Assembly: GCA_021154065.1 (NCBI GenBank)
Contig: JAJKJG010000316.1
Location: forward strand, 1 to 5,099
Origin: Methylobacterium sp.
GTDB taxonomy: Bacteria; Pseudomonadota; Alphaproteobacteria; Rhizobiales; Beijerinckiaceae
DNA: 5,099 nt
Direction of reading: 5' to 3'
Part shown: positions 1 through 5,066 of the stretch, piece by piece
How the letters are laid out: each line of letters begins with the position of its first letter
Numbering within the stretch: position 1 is the first letter of the stretch
Notes under the pieces: model-generated
What the model saw: the letters and a program-made list of their open reading frames with translations, nothing else
What the model was told of the DNA's origin: nothing
Databases searched by the model: none
Translations under genes and position numbers: made by a program

Positions 1-283
1 GCGGCTGCATCTGGCCCATGGAGACGCCGGCCCCCATGAGCTCGCCGCCGAGCGCCATGACGCCGCCGCCCATGCCCATGAGGCTGCCGACGAGCCCGCC
101 CGGCCCGCCGTCGCCCGCCTGCGCGATCACCTCCTCGGAACCCGGCATCGCGGCAAGAAGCTGATTGACCTCGTTCGGCGGGCCTTCCTTGCGCAGGAAG
201 GCGAGGATGATGCCGATCGCTTTCGTCGCGGTCGCGGCATCGAGGCCGGTCTTCTGCGTGACGCGGGCAAGAAGCTCTTCCAT
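1..283 (-). CDS. DUF2267-like protein, N-terminal part (runs off the left edge)
   Basis: The visible 94 residues start MEELLARVTQKTGLDAATAT and continue as an amphipathic helical region to about residue 57. A Gly/Met-rich stretch follows (residues 57-94, with repeated GG, LMGMGGG and GGELMGAG). A short helical N-terminus followed by a glycine- and methionine-rich linker resembles small DUF2267/DUF2780-type proteins of alphaproteobacteria, whose function is not established. The C-terminal helical part lies outside the window, so completeness cannot be judged. The ATG at 283 is preferred because GGAG lies six bases upstream (complement 290-293) and the helical domain begins directly after it. 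It is divergent from the YjgR-like gene. The reading frame is open and plausible; the family name is from memory of similar proteins and is less certain than the existence of the gene. Confidence 0.72.
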   Translation of the reverse strand, partial: MEELLARVTQKTGLDAATATKAIGIILAFLRKEGPPNEVNQLLAAMPGSEEVIAQAGDGGPGGLVGSLMGMGGGVMALGGELMGAGVSMGQMQP

Positions 284-289
284 GGCGGT

Positions 290-293
290 CTCC
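290..293 (-). promoter_or_regulatory. Ribosome binding site of the DUF2267-like gene
   Basis: GGAG on the minus strand lies six bases before the ATG at 283. It supports that start. Confidence 0.5.
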
Positions 294-355
294 AGTGAGG
301 CTGGCGGGTGTTTCGGACGGAGCGGCGAGGAAATCAAGCTGATCATTGCGATGGA

Positions 356-483
356 TCATCCCGGACGCGGCGCAGCCGCGATCCGGGACCCATGGGACAC
401 GGCGGGTGATTGGGCCCCGGCTCTTCGCGGAGCCTGTCCTTGGGCCTGCCGAAGGCAGGACCCGAGGGCGTCGGCCGGGATGA
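356..483. repeat. Intergenic palindromic repeat with terminal inverted repeats and three hairpins
   Basis: The ends are a perfect 9 bp inverted pair, TCATCCCGG at 356-364 and CCGGGATGA at 475-483. Inside are three hairpins. H1 has arms 360-371 and 375-387 around the loop GCA, forming 12 pairs with one bulged A at 381. H2 has GGCTC at 419-423 and GAGCC at 430-434. H3 has arms about 437-450 and 454-468 around the loop GAA, with a bulged A at 460. H1 and H3 share one layout: a three-base loop, six perfect pairs, then a single bulged A on the 3' arm. The sequence style matches the dispersed REP/BIME-like intergenic repeats common in Rhizobiales chromosomes. That part is recognition from memory; the inverted repeats are directly visible. 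There is no coding capacity for a transposase, so it is at most a non-autonomous element or a structured intergenic repeat. Confidence 0.7.
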
Positions 484-537
484 CGGTGAAGTGGTGGCCA
501 TGACAATCGCGAACGCCTACAACTCCCCGGAATTGAT

Positions 538-542
538 GGGAG
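538..542 (+). promoter_or_regulatory. Ribosome binding site that decides the YjgR-like start
   Basis: GGGAG lies five bases before the ATG at 548. In-frame upstream candidates (ATG 536, ATG 500, TTG 410) have weaker or no such motif, and TTG 410 lies within the intergenic repeat. Confidence 0.55.
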
Positions 543-547
543 CGACC

Positions 548-2227
548 ATGGCGGACGACGGCAAAATCCTGATCGGCAAGAGCACCAAGCTCGAGTACCT
601 GACGCTAAAGCTCGCCAATCGCCACGGCCTCGTCACCGGCGCGACCGGCACCGGCAAAACCGTCACCCTGCAGGTGTTGGCCGAGGGATTCTCGAACGCG
701 GGCGTTCCGGTCTTTGCCGCCGACATCAAGGGCGACCTGTCGGGCGTCGCGCAGCCGGGCGACGGCAAGCCGCCCTTCGTCAAGCGGGCGCAGGAGATCG
801 GCATCGAATACACGCCGGACCGCTTTCCCGTGACGTTCTGGGACCTGTTCGGCGAGCAGGGCCATCCGATCCGCGCCACCGTCAGCGAGATGGGGCCGCT
901 GCTGCTCGCCCGCCTTCTCGAGCTCAACGACGTGCAGGAAGGCGTGCTCAACATCGCCTTCCGGGTGGCCGACGACGCCAACCTGCCGGTGCTCGACCTC
1001 AAGGACCTGCGCGCGCTGCTCAACTTCGTCGTCGAGAACGCCGACACCGTCAGCGCCAAATACGGCAACGTCGCCAAGGCCTCGGTGGCGTCAGTGCAGC
1101 GCCAGCTCCTCATGCTCGAGAACCAGGGCGCCGACAAGTTCTTCGGCGAGCCGGCGCTGAACCTGCAGGACTTCATGAAGACCGACCGCGACGGCCGCGG
1201 CATCATCAACATCCTGGCCGCCGACAAGCTGATGACGAAGCCGCGGCTTTACGCGTCCTTCCTGTTGTGGATGCTGTCGGAGCTCTTCGAGGCGCTGCCC
1301 GAAGTCGGCGACCTCGATAAGCCGAAGCTCGTGTTCTTCTTCGACGAGGCGCATCTTCTCTTCAACGACGCGCCGAAGCCGCTCCTCGACGCCGTCGAGC
1401 AGGTGGTGCGGCTCATCCGCTCGAAGGGCGTCGGGGTCTATTTCGTGACCCAGAACCCGCTCGACGTGCCGCAGACCGTGCTGGCGCAGCTCGGCAACCG
1501 CGCCCAGCACGCGCTTCGCGCCTTCACGCCGCGCGACCAGAAGGCGGTGCGGGCCGCGGCCGAGACCTTCCGGCAGAACCCCGCCTACGACACCGCTAAG
1601 TTGGTCATGGAGCTCGCGGTCGGGGAGGCCCTCGTGTCGACGCTCGAGGAGCGCGGCACGCCCTCAATCGTCGAGCGCACGCTGATCGCGCCGCCGACGG
1701 CGCGCGTCGGGCCGGTCACCGACGCTGAGCGCAAGGCCATCGTCCAGTCAAGCGCGCTGCGCGGCAAATACGAAGCCGCAGTCGATTCGGAGAGTGCCTA
1801 CGAGATGCTGGCGAAGCGCAAGCAGATGGCCGAGCAGCCGGCGCAGGAAGCCTCGACCTCCGGCGGCCTCGGCGGCATCCTCGGCAAGATCACCGACGCG
1901 CTCGGCGGCGGGTCGCAGCCGCAGGCGCAGCAGCCCGGCAAGGGCGCCGCGAAAGGCTCGCAGCGCATGTCGGCGACCGAGGCCATCATCCGCTCGATGG
2001 CGACGTCGGCGGCGCGCTCGGTCGGCACGCAGATCACGCGGGCCGTGCTGCGCAACGTGCTCGGCGGCATCCTCGGCAGCGCCGCCGGCGGTGGCGGCGG
2101 CGGCGGACGCCGGCGCGCCTCTCGCGCCGCCGATCTCGACAGCGGCGGTCAGGGCGGCTCCGGCGGTTTCATGGGCGACATGTCCGATTTGATCCAGGGC
2201 GGCGGTGGATCGAAGCGGCGGCGTTGA
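548..2227 (+). CDS. yjgR: YjgR/DUF853 family HerA-like P-loop ATPase
   Basis: This is a cytoplasmic P-loop ATPase related to the FtsK/HerA group, whose members pump or unwind DNA. The substrate of the YjgR branch is not established. Walker A is GATGTGKT at residues 31-38, directly after ANRHGLVT. Walker B is LVFFFDEAH at about 261-269, with acidic D266 and E267. Family blocks RATVSEMGPLLLARLL, GVGVYFVTQNP and LGNRAQHALRAFTPRDQKAV follow in the expected order; R318 in the LGNR block could be an arginine finger (inference). The core closely resembles E. coli YjgR throughout. The 559-residue length is somewhat above the roughly 500 of YjgR because of a C-terminal tail: seven glycines at 514-520, RRR, then about 36 more Gly/Ser-rich residues ending KRRR. 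The ATG at 548 is chosen for its GGGAG motif and because it gives the short N-terminus typical of the family. ATG 536 or 500 remain possible. The gene stops 7 bp short of the convergent higA stop. Confidence 0.95.
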   Translation: MADDGKILIGKSTKLEYLTLKLANRHGLVTGATGTGKTVTLQVLAEGFSNAGVPVFAADIKGDLSGVAQPGDGKPPFVKRAQEIGIEYTPDRFPVTFWDLFGEQGHPIRATVSEMGPLLLARLLELNDVQEGVLNIAFRVADDANLPVLDLKDLRALLNFVVENADTVSAKYGNVAKASVASVQRQLLMLENQGADKFFGEPALNLQDFMKTDRDGRGIINILAADKLMTKPRLYASFLLWMLSELFEALPEVGDLDKPKLVFFFDEAHLLFNDAPKPLLDAVEQVVRLIRSKGVGVYFVTQNPLDVPQTVLAQLGNRAQHALRAFTPRDQKAVRAAAETFRQNPAYDTAKLVMELAVGEALVSTLEERGTPSIVERTLIAPPTARVGPVTDAERKAIVQSSALRGKYEAAVDSESAYEMLAKRKQMAEQPAQEASTSGGLGGILGKITDALGGGSQPQAQQPGKGAAKGSQRMSATEAIIRSMATSAARSVGTQITRAVLRNVLGGILGSAAGGGGGGGRRRASRAADLDSGGQGGSGGFMGDMSDLIQGGGGSKRRR

Positions 2228-2234
2228 TCGCCGC
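2218..2234. terminator. Short GC hairpin across the convergent stop region (weak terminator candidate)
   Basis: GCGGCG (2218-2223) and CGCCGC (2229-2234) form a perfect 6 bp stem with the loop TTGAT. The loop contains the stop codon of the YjgR-like gene, and the stem ends immediately before the higA stop codon. The position suits a bidirectional terminator, but neither side has a T-tract, and GC-rich hairpins arise easily by chance here. Confidence 0.3.
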
Positions 2235-2543
2235 TCAAGCGGCTCGCGGGACGATGGTCCGCAACTCCTCTGCGATCTCCCGGCGGCGGGCCATGAGATC
2301 GTAATCGGCTTGGAGACGCAGAAAGAACCCCTCCGAAAGCCCGAAATAGCGCGTCAGCCTCAGGTCGGTATCGGCGGTCACGGCGCGCTTGCCGAGCACG
2401 ATCTCGTTCACGCGGCGCGGCGGAACCCCGACCGCACGGGCGAGCGCGGATTGGCTCAAGCCCATGGGCGCGAGGAATTCGAGAAGCAGGATCTCCCCGG
2501 GATGGGGATTGTGAAGGCTAGTGGTAGTCGACGATCTCGACAT
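2235..2543 (-). CDS. higA: HigA-type antitoxin and repressor (XRE-family HTH)
   Basis: The 102-residue protein is the antitoxin of a type II module. In this family it binds and neutralises HigB and represses its own promoter. After a short N-terminal tail comes the hallmark LHNPHPGEILLLEFLAP at residues 10-26. The helix-turn-helix region follows at about 29-52, with LSQSALARAVGVPPRRVNEI then VLGKRAVTADT, and RLTRYFGLSEGFFLRLQADYDL at about 62-83. This is the standard HigA/VapI layout and length. The ATG at 2543 is the only sensible in-frame start and has a strong GGAGGAG motif six bases upstream. An upstream in-frame ATG at 2606 would only add sequence read from inside higB. The start lies inside the last codons of higB (26 bp overlap), the toxin-first order usual for higBA. 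Base composition is a little less GC-rich than in the flanking genes, which may reflect acquisition as a cassette. Confidence 0.93.
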   Translation of the reverse strand: MSRSSTTTSLHNPHPGEILLLEFLAPMGLSQSALARAVGVPPRRVNEIVLGKRAVTADTDLRLTRYFGLSEGFFLRLQADYDLMARRREIAEELRTIVPRAA

Positions 2544-2805
2544 CCTCGGCTCCTCCGTCGACCCAGCGGAAGCAGATGCGCCACTGATCGTTGATGCGGA
2601 TCGCATGCTGGCCCTTGCGATCCCCTTTCAAGGCCTCGAGCCGGTTGCCCGGCGGAATCCTCAAATCCTCCAGCCGACCCGAGACGTTGAGCAGCCGGAG
2701 CTTCCGGAGTGCCGCATCCTGGAGATCGGAAGGGAAACGCCGGCTGCGTCGGCCGGCCCATATCCTCTCAGTCTCGCGGTCGGCGAAGCTCAGGATCACA
2801 ATCAT
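2518..2805 (-). CDS. higB: HigB-type toxin (RelE-fold mRNA interferase)
   Basis: This 95-residue protein belongs to the HigB/GraT branch of the RelE superfamily, whose studied members cleave mRNA on the ribosome. Hallmarks in order: SFADRETERIW (6-16), RRFPSDLQDAALRKLRLLN (22-40), RLEDLRIPPGNRLEALKGDR (44-63), GQHAIRINDQWRICFRW (65-81) and the C-terminal EIVDYH (90-95). The final Asp-Tyr-His corresponds to the conserved C-terminal active-site residues of Proteus vulgaris HigB as I recall them. Basic residues R55, K60, R70 and R76 are in place, so the toxin looks intact. The ATG at 2805 is chosen over the far upstream ATG at 2862, which would put the operator inside the gene. GTG at 2799 (codon 3) is a real alternative, since many homologues begin M-I-x-S-F-A-D. 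No Shine-Dalgarno motif is visible before either start. It is the first gene of the higBA operon. Confidence 0.93.
   Translation of the reverse strand: MIVILSFADRETERIWAGRRSRRFPSDLQDAALRKLRLLNVSGRLEDLRIPPGNRLEALKGDRKGQHAIRINDQWRICFRWVDGGAEDVEIVDYH
2550..2556 (-). promoter_or_regulatory. Strong higA ribosome binding site inside higB
   Basis: GGAGGAG on the minus strand lies within the 3' part of higB, six bases before the higA ATG. It is the best Shine-Dalgarno match in the operon, whereas higB has none visible. This would favour antitoxin synthesis over toxin (inference). Confidence 0.7.
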
Positions 2806-2821
2806 AACGTATAACGTTATG
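2803..2821 (-). promoter_or_regulatory. higBA operator: AT-rich palindrome at the higB start codon
   Basis: The minus strand reads CATAACGTTATACGTTATG, ending in the higB ATG. It contains the perfect 10 bp palindrome ATAACGTTAT (2811-2820) followed by a partial second copy, ACGTTATG. It is a conspicuously AT-rich island in GC-rich DNA. HigA proteins typically bind such inverted repeats over their own promoter, so this is the likely autorepression site. The palindrome is seen directly; the binding is inferred. Confidence 0.7.
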
Positions 2822-2835
2822 GGGATCGGCTCAAG
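2808..2835 (-). promoter_or_regulatory. Candidate higBA promoter overlapping the operator
   Basis: On the minus strand CTTGAG (complement 2830-2835) could serve as a -35 and TATACG (complement 2808-2813) as a -10, with a 16-base spacer. The -10 lies inside the operator palindrome, as expected for a HigA-repressed promoter. The predicted transcript start falls near 2800, almost on the higB start. The match is approximate. Confidence 0.35.
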
Positions 2836-2900
2836 CCGGGGCTTGCGGCTTTGCGGCTTCACAGGCAGGAAAGGCGCCTCACTTTCCGAGCGACCATCCC

Positions 2901-4283
2901 ATGCCCCAGCTCGATCAAGTCCTCGCCGATGTCGACAAGGACCTCGACAACTCGCTGCAGCGGCTGTTCGCGTGGCTGCGCATCCCGTCGATCTCGACCG
3001 ATCCGGCCTATGCCAAGGATTGCCGCCGCGCCGCCGAATGGCTGAAAGGCGATCTTGAGGCCATGGGTTTCGAGGCGAGCTTGCGCGACACGCCCGGCCA
3101 TCCGGTCGTCCTCGCCCACGCGCCCAAACCCGGCGCGCCGCACGTGCTGTTCTACGGACATTACGACGTGCAGCCGGTCGACCCCGTCGATTTGTGGGAG
3201 ACGCCGCCGTTCGAGCCGCGGATGGCGACGCTGAAGGACGGGCGCAAGGTCATCAGCGCCCGCGGGGCCTGCGACGACAAGGGCCAGGTGATGACTTTCA
3301 TCGAGGCCTGCCGGGCCTGGAAGGCGGTCGCGGGCGAGCTGCCGGTCGGCATCACGCTCATGATCGAGGGCGAGGAGGAATCGGGCTCGCCGAACCTGCC
3401 GGCCTTCGTCGCGGCGAACCGCGAGGAGCTCAAGGCCGACGTCGCCCTCGTCTGCGACACCGGCATGTGGGACCAAGCAACGCCGGCGATCACCGCGTCG
3501 CTGCGCGGCCTTGCCTACTTCGAGGTCGTCGTGCGCTGCGCCGATCGCGACCTGCATTCGGGCTTGTTCGGCGGCGCGGCGCGCAACCCCATCCACGTGC
3601 TCGCGAAGATCATCGCCGATCTGCATGACGACAACGGCCGCATCGCGGTTCCGGGCTTCTACGACGGCGTCGAGGACATGCCGCCGGATGTGCTCGAGCG
3701 GTGGAAGAAGCTCAACCTCACGGCGCAGGATTTCCTCGGCCAGGTCGGGCTGAAGATTCCAGCCGGCGAGAGCGACCGCATGCTGATCGAGCAGATCCAG
3801 TCGCGGCCGACCTGCGACGCCAACGGGATCATCGCGGGCTACACCGGCGAGGGCACGAAGACCGTGATCGCCGGCGAGGCGCGCGCCAAGATCTCGTTCC
3901 GGCTCGTCGGCGAGCAAGACCCGAAGCACGTCAGCGAGGGCTTCGAAGCGTTCGTGCGGGCGCGGATCCCCGACGATTGCTCGGTCGAGATCATCCGCCA
4001 CAAGGGCTCGCGCGCGATCCAGCTCCCCTACGACATGCCGGTGCTGAAGAAGGCTGAAGGAGCGTTGTCGCAGGAGTGGAGCACGGAGGCGGTGACGATC
4101 GGCTCCGGCGGCTCGATCCCGATCGTCGGCGACTTCAAGCGCACGCTCGGCCTCGACTCGCTTCTCGTCGGCTTCGGGCTCGACGACGACCGGGTGCACT
4201 CGCCGAACGAGAAGTACGACCTCACGAGCTTCCACAAGGGGACACGGAGCTGGGTCCGCATCCTCGCGGCGCTCGCCGACTGA
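2901..4283 (+). CDS. M20 family metallopeptidase (dipeptidase, CNDP-like)
   Basis: This 460-residue cytoplasmic zinc hydrolase is of the M20 dipeptidase/carnosinase-2-like branch and is expected to cleave dipeptides or related amide bonds. The two-metal site looks complete. GHYDVQP supplies metal ligand H87 and D89; RGACDDKGQ gives bridging ligand D125; EGEEESGS gives the general base E159 and ligand E160; VCDTG gives ligand D186; RVHSPNE gives ligand H433. The lid-domain DLHSG contains H219, equivalent to the substrate-stabilising histidine of CNDP2. The catalytic domain is about 1-200 and 380-460, with the dimerisation lid between (with SRPTCDANGI at 301-310). No signal peptide is seen. The ATG at 2901 has no clear Shine-Dalgarno motif, but the homologous N-terminus begins right there. 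It is divergent from higBA and followed after 9 bp by a DUF4440 gene. Exact substrate cannot be read from the sequence. Confidence 0.95.
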   Translation: MPQLDQVLADVDKDLDNSLQRLFAWLRIPSISTDPAYAKDCRRAAEWLKGDLEAMGFEASLRDTPGHPVVLAHAPKPGAPHVLFYGHYDVQPVDPVDLWETPPFEPRMATLKDGRKVISARGACDDKGQVMTFIEACRAWKAVAGELPVGITLMIEGEEESGSPNLPAFVAANREELKADVALVCDTGMWDQATPAITASLRGLAYFEVVVRCADRDLHSGLFGGAARNPIHVLAKIIADLHDDNGRIAVPGFYDGVEDMPPDVLERWKKLNLTAQDFLGQVGLKIPAGESDRMLIEQIQSRPTCDANGIIAGYTGEGTKTVIAGEARAKISFRLVGEQDPKHVSEGFEAFVRARIPDDCSVEIIRHKGSRAIQLPYDMPVLKKAEGALSQEWSTEAVTIGSGGSIPIVGDFKRTLGLDSLLVGFGLDDDRVHSPNEKYDLTSFHKGTRSWVRILAALAD

Positions 4284-4285
4284 GG
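4282..4285 (+). promoter_or_regulatory. Ribosome binding site of the DUF4440 gene, overlapping the upstream stop
   Basis: GAGG begins inside the TGA stop of the M20 peptidase gene and lies seven bases before the ATG at 4293. This supports tight translational linkage of the two genes. Confidence 0.5.
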
Positions 4286-4292
4286 CCCGCGA

Positions 4293-4763
4293 ATGCCGCT
4301 CTCCCGCCGCGCCGTTGTGGGCCTCCTGACGGCGGCGTCCGTGCCGCTGCCGGCCTCGGCGCAGACCGCCGCAGGCGCTTCCGCGGCCGCAGCTGCGGCC
4401 GAGGGCGTGCTCGCGCTTCGCGAGCGCATACGGGCCGCCGTCGCCGGCAAGGACAGGGCGGCGCTCGAGGCGCTCTATGCCGACAACTTCATGCACATGC
4501 GCGACTCGGGCCGCGCCGACCTGAAACCCGAGCGGATCGCGCTCCTCCTCGCCGGCGAGCAGACGATCGAGACGGCGCCCGAGGACGGCGTCGCGATCCA
4601 GGTCTACGGCGCCGCGACCGCGGTCGCCACCGGCGCGAGCGCGATCAAGGATGCGGCGACCGGCAAGCCGGCCCGGTTCCGCTGGGTCGTCGTCTATTTC
4701 AAGGGCGGTCCGGATTGGCAGGTGGCCTTGAGCCAGGCGAGCCGGGTGCCGGTGCGGCGCTAG
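4293..4763 (+). CDS. Secreted DUF4440 / NTF2-like (SnoaL-fold) protein
   Basis: The 156-residue product begins with a signal peptide: MPLSRRAVVGLLTAASVPL, with an AXA cleavage site ASA at 21-23 before Gln24. The paired arginines R5-R6 followed by a hydrophobic stretch suggest Tat export, though the motif (SRRAVVG) is not the full consensus. An Ala-rich linker follows. The NTF2-like domain runs from about 36 to 152: helix ALRERIRAAVAGKDRAALEALY, then the DUF4440 block ADNFMHMRDSGR, then VAIQVYGAATAVATG, RFRWVVVYFKGGPDWQVAL and a final SQASRVP. This small cone-shaped fold often binds ligands or has enzymatic activity; no catalytic residues can be assigned. It starts 9 bp after the M20 peptidase stop, so co-transcription is likely. 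The expected location is the periplasm, unlike the cytoplasmic peptidase. Confidence 0.85.
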   Translation: MPLSRRAVVGLLTAASVPLPASAQTAAGASAAAAAAEGVLALRERIRAAVAGKDRAALEALYADNFMHMRDSGRADLKPERIALLLAGEQTIETAPEDGVAIQVYGAATAVATGASAIKDAATGKPARFRWVVVYFKGGPDWQVALSQASRVPVRR

Positions 4764-4787
4764 AGCATGATCCGCTCGGACTGAAGC
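4763..4787. repeat. Half of a GAGCATGATCCG-type intergenic palindrome
   Basis: Immediately after the DUF4440 stop the sequence reads GAGCATGATCCGCTCGGACT. It resembles the first arm of a palindromic repeat often found after genes in Rhizobiales (from memory), but the second arm (GGATCATGCTC) is absent. Only a weak GAGC/GCTC pair remains (4763-4766, 4774-4777), so this looks like a decayed or truncated copy. Confidence 0.4.
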
Positions 4788-4801
4788 AGCGCCGGCGACG
4801 C

Positions 4802-4862
4802 CTTCCCTCCCCCTTGCGAGGAGGCCGACTCGGCCTGAAAGGCAGAGCGGGGTGGGGGGCGC
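4802..4862 (+). repeat. GC-rich palindromic repeat, copy A
   Basis: This begins with a C-rich tract and CCCCCTTGCGAGGAGG, continues with GACTCGGCC, and ends in GGTGGGGGGCGC. It aligns block by block with copy C at 5004-5066. The central hairpin is degraded: CTCGGCC at 4829-4835 has only a GGC partner at 4841-4843. Confidence 0.65.
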
Positions 4863-4935
4863 AGGCGTAGAACACGGGTGGCGGCAAACCAGGCATTGTA
4901 GGGGCGCCTCGCACATGCCCGGACGTCTGAGTTCG

Positions 4936-4979
4936 ACCCTCCGCCCCCCACCCCTACCCCTCCCCGCAAGGGGGCTAGC
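4936..4979 (-). repeat. GC-rich palindromic repeat, copy B (inverted)
   Basis: On the minus strand this reads CCCCCTTGCGGGGAGGGG and ends in GGGGGGCGG, the same opening and closing blocks as copies A and C in opposite orientation. It lacks the CTCGGCC hairpin. On the plus strand CCCC-GCAA-GGGG (4962-4973) is a small stem with a GCAA loop. Confidence 0.6.
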
Positions 4980-5003
4980 GGATTCACACAAAGCCGGCGC
5001 GCA

Positions 5004-5066
5004 ATTCCCCTCCCCCCTTGTGGGGGAGGACCGACTCGGCCGAAGGCCGAGCGAGGAGGGGGGCGC
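5004..5066 (+). repeat. GC-rich palindromic repeat, copy C (best preserved)
   Basis: Two perfect hairpins stand in tandem. The first pairs CCTCCCCC (5009-5016) with GGGGGAGG (5022-5029) around CTTGT. The second pairs CTCGGCC (5035-5041) with GGCCGAG (5045-5051) around GAA. A G-run ending GGGGGGCGC closes the unit and could pair with the opening C-run as an outer stem. Strong folding and homology to copies A and B mark it as a member of a dispersed intergenic repeat family. Confidence 0.7.

Noticed and set aside
165..503. 112-codon plus-strand frame at the left end
   Set aside because: It is antisense to the DUF2267-like gene and runs through the intergenic repeat; no family resemblance.
517..1227. 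236-codon minus-strand frame inside the YjgR-like gene
   Set aside because: Antisense to a strongly conserved ATPase; Ser/Arg-rich composition typical of shadow frames.
1794..2192. Arg/Ala-rich 132-codon plus-strand frame in the 3' part of the YjgR-like gene
   Set aside because: It is a +1 reading of the Gly/Ala-rich tail with extreme composition and no start signal.
2235..2805. Toxin-antitoxin cassette as part of a larger mobile element
   Set aside because: No integrase, transposase, target duplication or attachment site is visible on either side; only the module itself is supported.
2806..2862. Longer N-terminus for HigB starting at the ATG at 2862
   Set aside because: It would place the operator and candidate promoter inside the gene and adds 19 residues absent from the family.
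4076..4870. 264-codon plus-strand frame overlapping the end of the M20 gene and all of the DUF4440 gene
   Set aside because: It is a frame-shifted reading full of Arg, Ala and Gly. The DUF4440 frame has a signal peptide and family motifs, so this one is a shadow.
2859..4991. 710-codon open frame on the minus strand across the M20 peptidase and DUF4440 genes
   Set aside because: It is antisense to two genes with convincing domains, is Arg/Ala/Leu-rich without any recognisable motif, and begins in low-complexity repeats. Long antisense frames are expected in DNA this GC-rich.
4802..5066. CRISPR-like array
   Set aside because: Three units in alternating orientation, with unequal spacing and self-complementary C/G tracts, do not fit direct repeats with uniform spacers.
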